Shown: positions 5,574-6,989 of the stretch, in pieces
Numbering within the stretch: position 1 is the stretch's first letter
How the letters are laid out: each line of letters starts with the position of its first letter
Origin: JBDRTU01 sp043823825
GTDB lineage: Bacteria > Patescibacteriota > Patescibacteriia > Veblenbacterales > UBA10138
Assembly (NCBI GenBank): GCA_043823825.1
Contig: JBDRTU010000005.1
Coordinates: 1-6,989 of the forward strand
Direction: 5' to 3'
DNA: 6,989 bases
Program-made: the position numbers and the translations under genes
Notes under the pieces: model-generated
The model's database searches: none
Told to the model about the DNA's origin: nothing
The model's input: the letters and a program-made list of their open reading frames with translations, nothing else

Positions 5574-5602
5574 ACCTTAATATACAATTCTAATCTTGTC
5601 AA
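5574..5602 (-). promoter_or_regulatory. Promoter-like signal for candidate RNA B
   Basis: The minus strand reads TTGACA (5602-5597), a 17-nt spacer, then TAAGGT (5579-5574). The -35 is perfect and the spacing ideal, but the -10 matches TATAAT at only 3 of 6 positions. The identical -35/spacing/-10 combination occurs again 160 nt away at 5734-5762, which makes chance less likely. The start would be near 5567, just before the structured element. Confidence 0.45.
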
Positions 5603-5617
5603 CAACTAAAGTAGTAA

Positions 5618-5727
5618 ACAATAAAACCGAGGTTTGCCAACACTGAATTCAGTGTTCTCTAATTCCACCATAAGTTAAAGTCAACCCTCGGTTTTAAATA
5701 ATATTTTTTATTATAAAAAAACGCTTT
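5618..5727 (-). ncRNA. Candidate structured small RNA A
   Basis: This is a candidate minus-strand transcript of about 110 nt from the promoter at 5734-5762. Its core is an 11-bp closing stem TAAAACCGAGG (5696-5686) with CCTCGGTTTTA (5632-5622). Inside is a perfect 18-nt palindrome (5656-5639) that can fold as a second hairpin, plus a single-stranded stretch of about 29 nt (CTTATGGTGGAATTAG lies in it). The 3' arm runs into TTTTATTGTTT, close to the end of candidate RNA B (CTCGGTTTTTTTATTTGTTT). No open reading frame of note. The family is not recognised. A simple bidirectional terminator with an odd insert is the alternative. Confidence 0.35.
5622..5696. repeat. 11-bp inverted repeat enclosing an 18-nt palindrome
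   Basis: Outer arms 5622-5632 and 5686-5696 are perfectly complementary (core CCGAGG/CCTCGG with flanking A and T runs). The inner palindrome AACACTGAATTCAGTGTT (5639-5656) is perfect over 9 + 9 bases. T-rich sequence follows the stem on both strands, so it could end transcription in either direction. As DNA it could also extrude as a branched cruciform. Confidence 0.65.
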
Positions 5728-5750
5728 TATCGTACCTTATCACAAAGCGT
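5715..5750 (-). terminator. Intrinsic terminator downstream of rmuC
   Basis: In minus-strand RNA, ACGCTTT (5750-5744) pairs with AAAGCGT (5727-5721) and is followed by seven consecutive T (5721-5715, the first shared with the stem). The loop is 16 nt. It lies about 145 nt after the rmuC stop with no gene in between, so it is the best candidate for the end of the rmuC message. The loop contains the TAAGGT -10 element of the next promoter-like signal, so the two signals overlap. Confidence 0.5.
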
Positions 5751-5762
5751 AAAAAGTGTCAA
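5734..5762 (-). promoter_or_regulatory. Promoter-like signal for candidate RNA A
   Basis: The minus strand reads TTGACA (5762-5757), a 17-nt spacer, then TAAGGT (5739-5734). The spacer ends in TGA, giving an extended -10 (TGATAAGGT). The start would be near 5727, within the 3' arm of the terminator hairpin at 5715-5750. It shares the exact -35, spacing and -10 with the signal at 5574-5602. Confidence 0.45.
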
Positions 5763-5766
5763 GACT

Positions 5767-5813
5767 ATCAATATACCCCGATTTGCTCGACATCGGGGCT
5801 TATTGATCTTTTT
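5767..5813. other. Long two-part hairpin in the rmuC 3' region
   Basis: ATCAATA (5767-5773) and CCCCGAT (5776-5782) pair with TATTGAT (5801-5807) and ATCGGGG (5792-5798) around a 9-nt loop. In plus-strand RNA the 2 x 2 internal loop is unpaired, and a CTTTTT follows, which looks like a plus-strand terminator. In minus-strand RNA one internal pair becomes G-U, giving a more stable stem but no T-tract. It may terminate antisense transcription toward rmuC or stabilise the rmuC 3' end. Confidence 0.5.
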
Positions 5814-5833
5814 AGTTAGAATAGAACTTCATC

Positions 5834-5865
5834 CCCGCCTGCCGCAGTCCGATTTTTATCAGGAC
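5834..5865. repeat. GC-rich palindrome mosaic after rmuC
   Basis: CCCGCCTGCCGCA, containing a CTGC-c-GCAG mini-palindrome, abuts a hairpin GTCCGAT-TTTT-ATC-a-GGAC (5847-5865; 7 bp, one bulge). The GC-rich part contrasts with its AT-rich surroundings and resembles the small palindromes at 146-175 and 860-875. It looks like remnants of dispersed repeats in the rmuC 3' untranslated region. Confidence 0.35.
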
Positions 5866-5894
5866 AAAGATGGGTCAACTATTAAAATATTTAA

Positions 5895-6932
5895 TTATTC
5901 TTCTTCAATCTTTGGCTTGTCTAAAACCAATGGTTCAACCTCGGCAGCCTTGCCCGAAATTCTTAGTACATCTTTATCAACCTTGCCAAATTCTTTATAA
6001 GCAGAATTATACATATTAACAGTAGTCCCTAAATTATTGCCAAGTTTTTTCATATATTCATCATAACTTGATAAATGCTTAGCTAAAGCCTCAACATTTT
6101 TTCTAATCTCTTTAGCTGACTCCTCAATCTGCAAAGCCTTTAAACCTTGCAGCACAGTTTGTAAATATGCCAAGAAAGAAGTGGGTGAAACAATGATTAC
6201 GTGTTTTTCTTTAAAAGCATATTCAATTAAATCCCTAGTATTTACTTTTACAGCCCCTACCTGTGCCACTAACAAATCATAATAAATCGCCTCATGCGGA
6301 ATAAACATAAAGGCAAATTCCATTGTTTTTTCTGCTGGCTTAACATATTTGGCTGTTTCATCTATGCGCGCCTTTAAATCTGCCTTAAAAGTTTTTTCTA
6401 AACGCTCACGCTCTACTTTATCGCGTTCTTCAGCTAAACGATTATAATTTTCCAAGGAAAATTTAGAATCAATTGGGATAATTCTGTCTTTTACAAAAAC
6501 CACTGCGTCTACAATTGTACCGTCTTTAAACTCATATTGCATTTGATAACTACCAGTAGGTAAAACATTTTTTAACAGGGTTTCTAAATAATATTCGCCC
6601 AAAATTCCCCGCTGTTTGGGATTTTTTAAAATATCCTGCAAACTTTGTAATTGATCAGCAAAATTAACCACTTGCTTATTGGTTTCATCTAATTTAGTTA
6701 ACCGCTCGGTTACGTCACGGATAATCTTAGCCGACTCTCCAAACTGCCGTTGCATGGCTTTGGTAGATTCCCCCAGCTTATTATCTAAAGTTCTGGTAAT
6801 CTCATTAATCTGGTTTTGCAGCATCAGCAATGAATTGTTGTCTCCCCTACTACCACGCGATTTTAAAAATAAAAATAAGGCGACAAACCCTCCTAAAACT
6901 ATAATGGATAATATAATAAATTCTATACTCAT
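5895..6932 (-). CDS. rmuC: RmuC family DNA recombination protein
   Basis: This 345-residue RmuC protein belongs to a family that limits DNA rearrangement at inverted repeats in E. coli and is thought to carry a PD-(D/E)XK-type nuclease fold. An N-terminal membrane helix (about 3-23) is followed by a coiled coil (about 35-100). The RmuC core has RGILGE (108-113), VDAVV with D142, and PIDSKFSLENY with D155-x-K157. Later come FAFMFIPHEAIYYDLL and VIIVSPTSFLAYLQTV, then a helical tail. It is shorter than E. coli RmuC (475), mainly in the coiled coil and C-terminus. An in-frame TTG at 6956 would add 8 residues but overlaps the promoter, so the ATG at 6932 is chosen. It forms its own transcription unit. 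Confidence 0.92.
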   Translation of the reverse strand: MSIEFIILSIIVLGGFVALFLFLKSRGSRGDNNSLLMLQNQINEITRTLDNKLGESTKAMQRQFGESAKIIRDVTERLTKLDETNKQVVNFADQLQSLQDILKNPKQRGILGEYYLETLLKNVLPTGSYQMQYEFKDGTIVDAVVFVKDRIIPIDSKFSLENYNRLAEERDKVERERLEKTFKADLKARIDETAKYVKPAEKTMEFAFMFIPHEAIYYDLLVAQVGAVKVNTRDLIEYAFKEKHVIIVSPTSFLAYLQTVLQGLKALQIEESAKEIRKNVEALAKHLSSYDEYMKKLGNNLGTTVNMYNSAYKEFGKVDKDVLRISGKAAEVEPLVLDKPKIEEE

Positions 6933-6938
6933 ATTAAT

Positions 6939-6967
6939 ATTATAGCAGAATTTCAACTCTTTGTCAT
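6939..6967 (-). promoter_or_regulatory. rmuC promoter, predicted leaderless
   Basis: The minus strand reads ATGACA (6967-6962), a 17-nt spacer, then TATAAT (6944-6939), with TGC directly before it (extended -10). Only 6 nt separate the -10 from the rmuC ATG, so transcription should begin at or within a base or two of the start codon. This fixes the rmuC start at 6932. Confidence 0.75.
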
Positions 6968-6989
6968 TGATCTATTTAATCATAAAATA

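Noticed and set aside
5679..5684. A third TTGACT on the minus strand inside candidate RNA A as a promoter
   Set aside because: The matching -10 at 17 nt would be TAGAGA, a poor fit, and it lies within the stem-loop.
5803..6000. Plus-strand open frame of 65 codons
   Set aside because: It overlaps the 3' end of rmuC in antisense, crosses the repeat remnant, and its product has no recognisable features.
6933..6956. Upstream TTG start for rmuC
   Set aside because: The added codons coincide with the extended -10 promoter. The ATG at 6932 starts a normal membrane-anchor sequence.

Overview
The window holds most of an F-type ATP synthase operon on the minus strand, followed upstream by two single-gene units on the same strand. 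All confident genes are on the minus strand, so transcription runs from high to low coordinates. The DNA is AT-rich, with packed genes, few Shine-Dalgarno sites, a shortened delta subunit and small GC-rich palindromes scattered in and between genes. This fits a streamlined, uncultivated-type bacterium, most likely of the Candidate Phyla Radiation (Patescibacteria). That placement is an inference from style; the window has no rRNA or marker gene to test it.

ATP synthase block (1-4915). In transcription order: a strong consensus promoter (4915-4887), a second TATAAT close to the first start codon, a small AtpZ/AtpI-like membrane protein (4829-4566), subunit a (atpB), subunit c (atpE), subunit b (atpF), delta (atpH), alpha (atpA) and gamma (atpG, cut by the window edge). 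Beta and epsilon would be expected beyond position 1. The membrane rotor and stator parts come first and the catalytic head follows. The essential Arg of subunit a, the carboxylate of subunit c, and the P-loop and arginine finger of alpha are all present. The c subunit lacks the usual Na+ ligands, so the enzyme is probably proton-coupled. RNA hairpins lie on both sides of atpE, the gene whose product is needed in the highest copy number. atpG carries an in-frame pair of abutting 15-nt palindromes.

Middle (4966-5894). A small YjbQ/UPF0047 gene lies just upstream of the ATP synthase promoter. Above it is about 550 nt without a convincing protein gene but rich in structure. There are two identical promoter-like signals (TTGACA-N17-TAAGGT, minus strand), each followed by a strongly self-complementary stretch and a U-rich terminator-like end of similar sequence. 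I read this as two candidate small-RNA genes, or one processed leader, of unknown family. It is the most novel part of the window.

Upstream end (5895-6989). An rmuC gene has a near-consensus promoter whose -10 box ends 6 nt before the ATG, implying a leaderless mRNA. The same close spacing of TATAAT and ATG occurs before the AtpZ-like gene and yjbQ, suggesting that leaderless or near-leaderless initiation is common in this genome.
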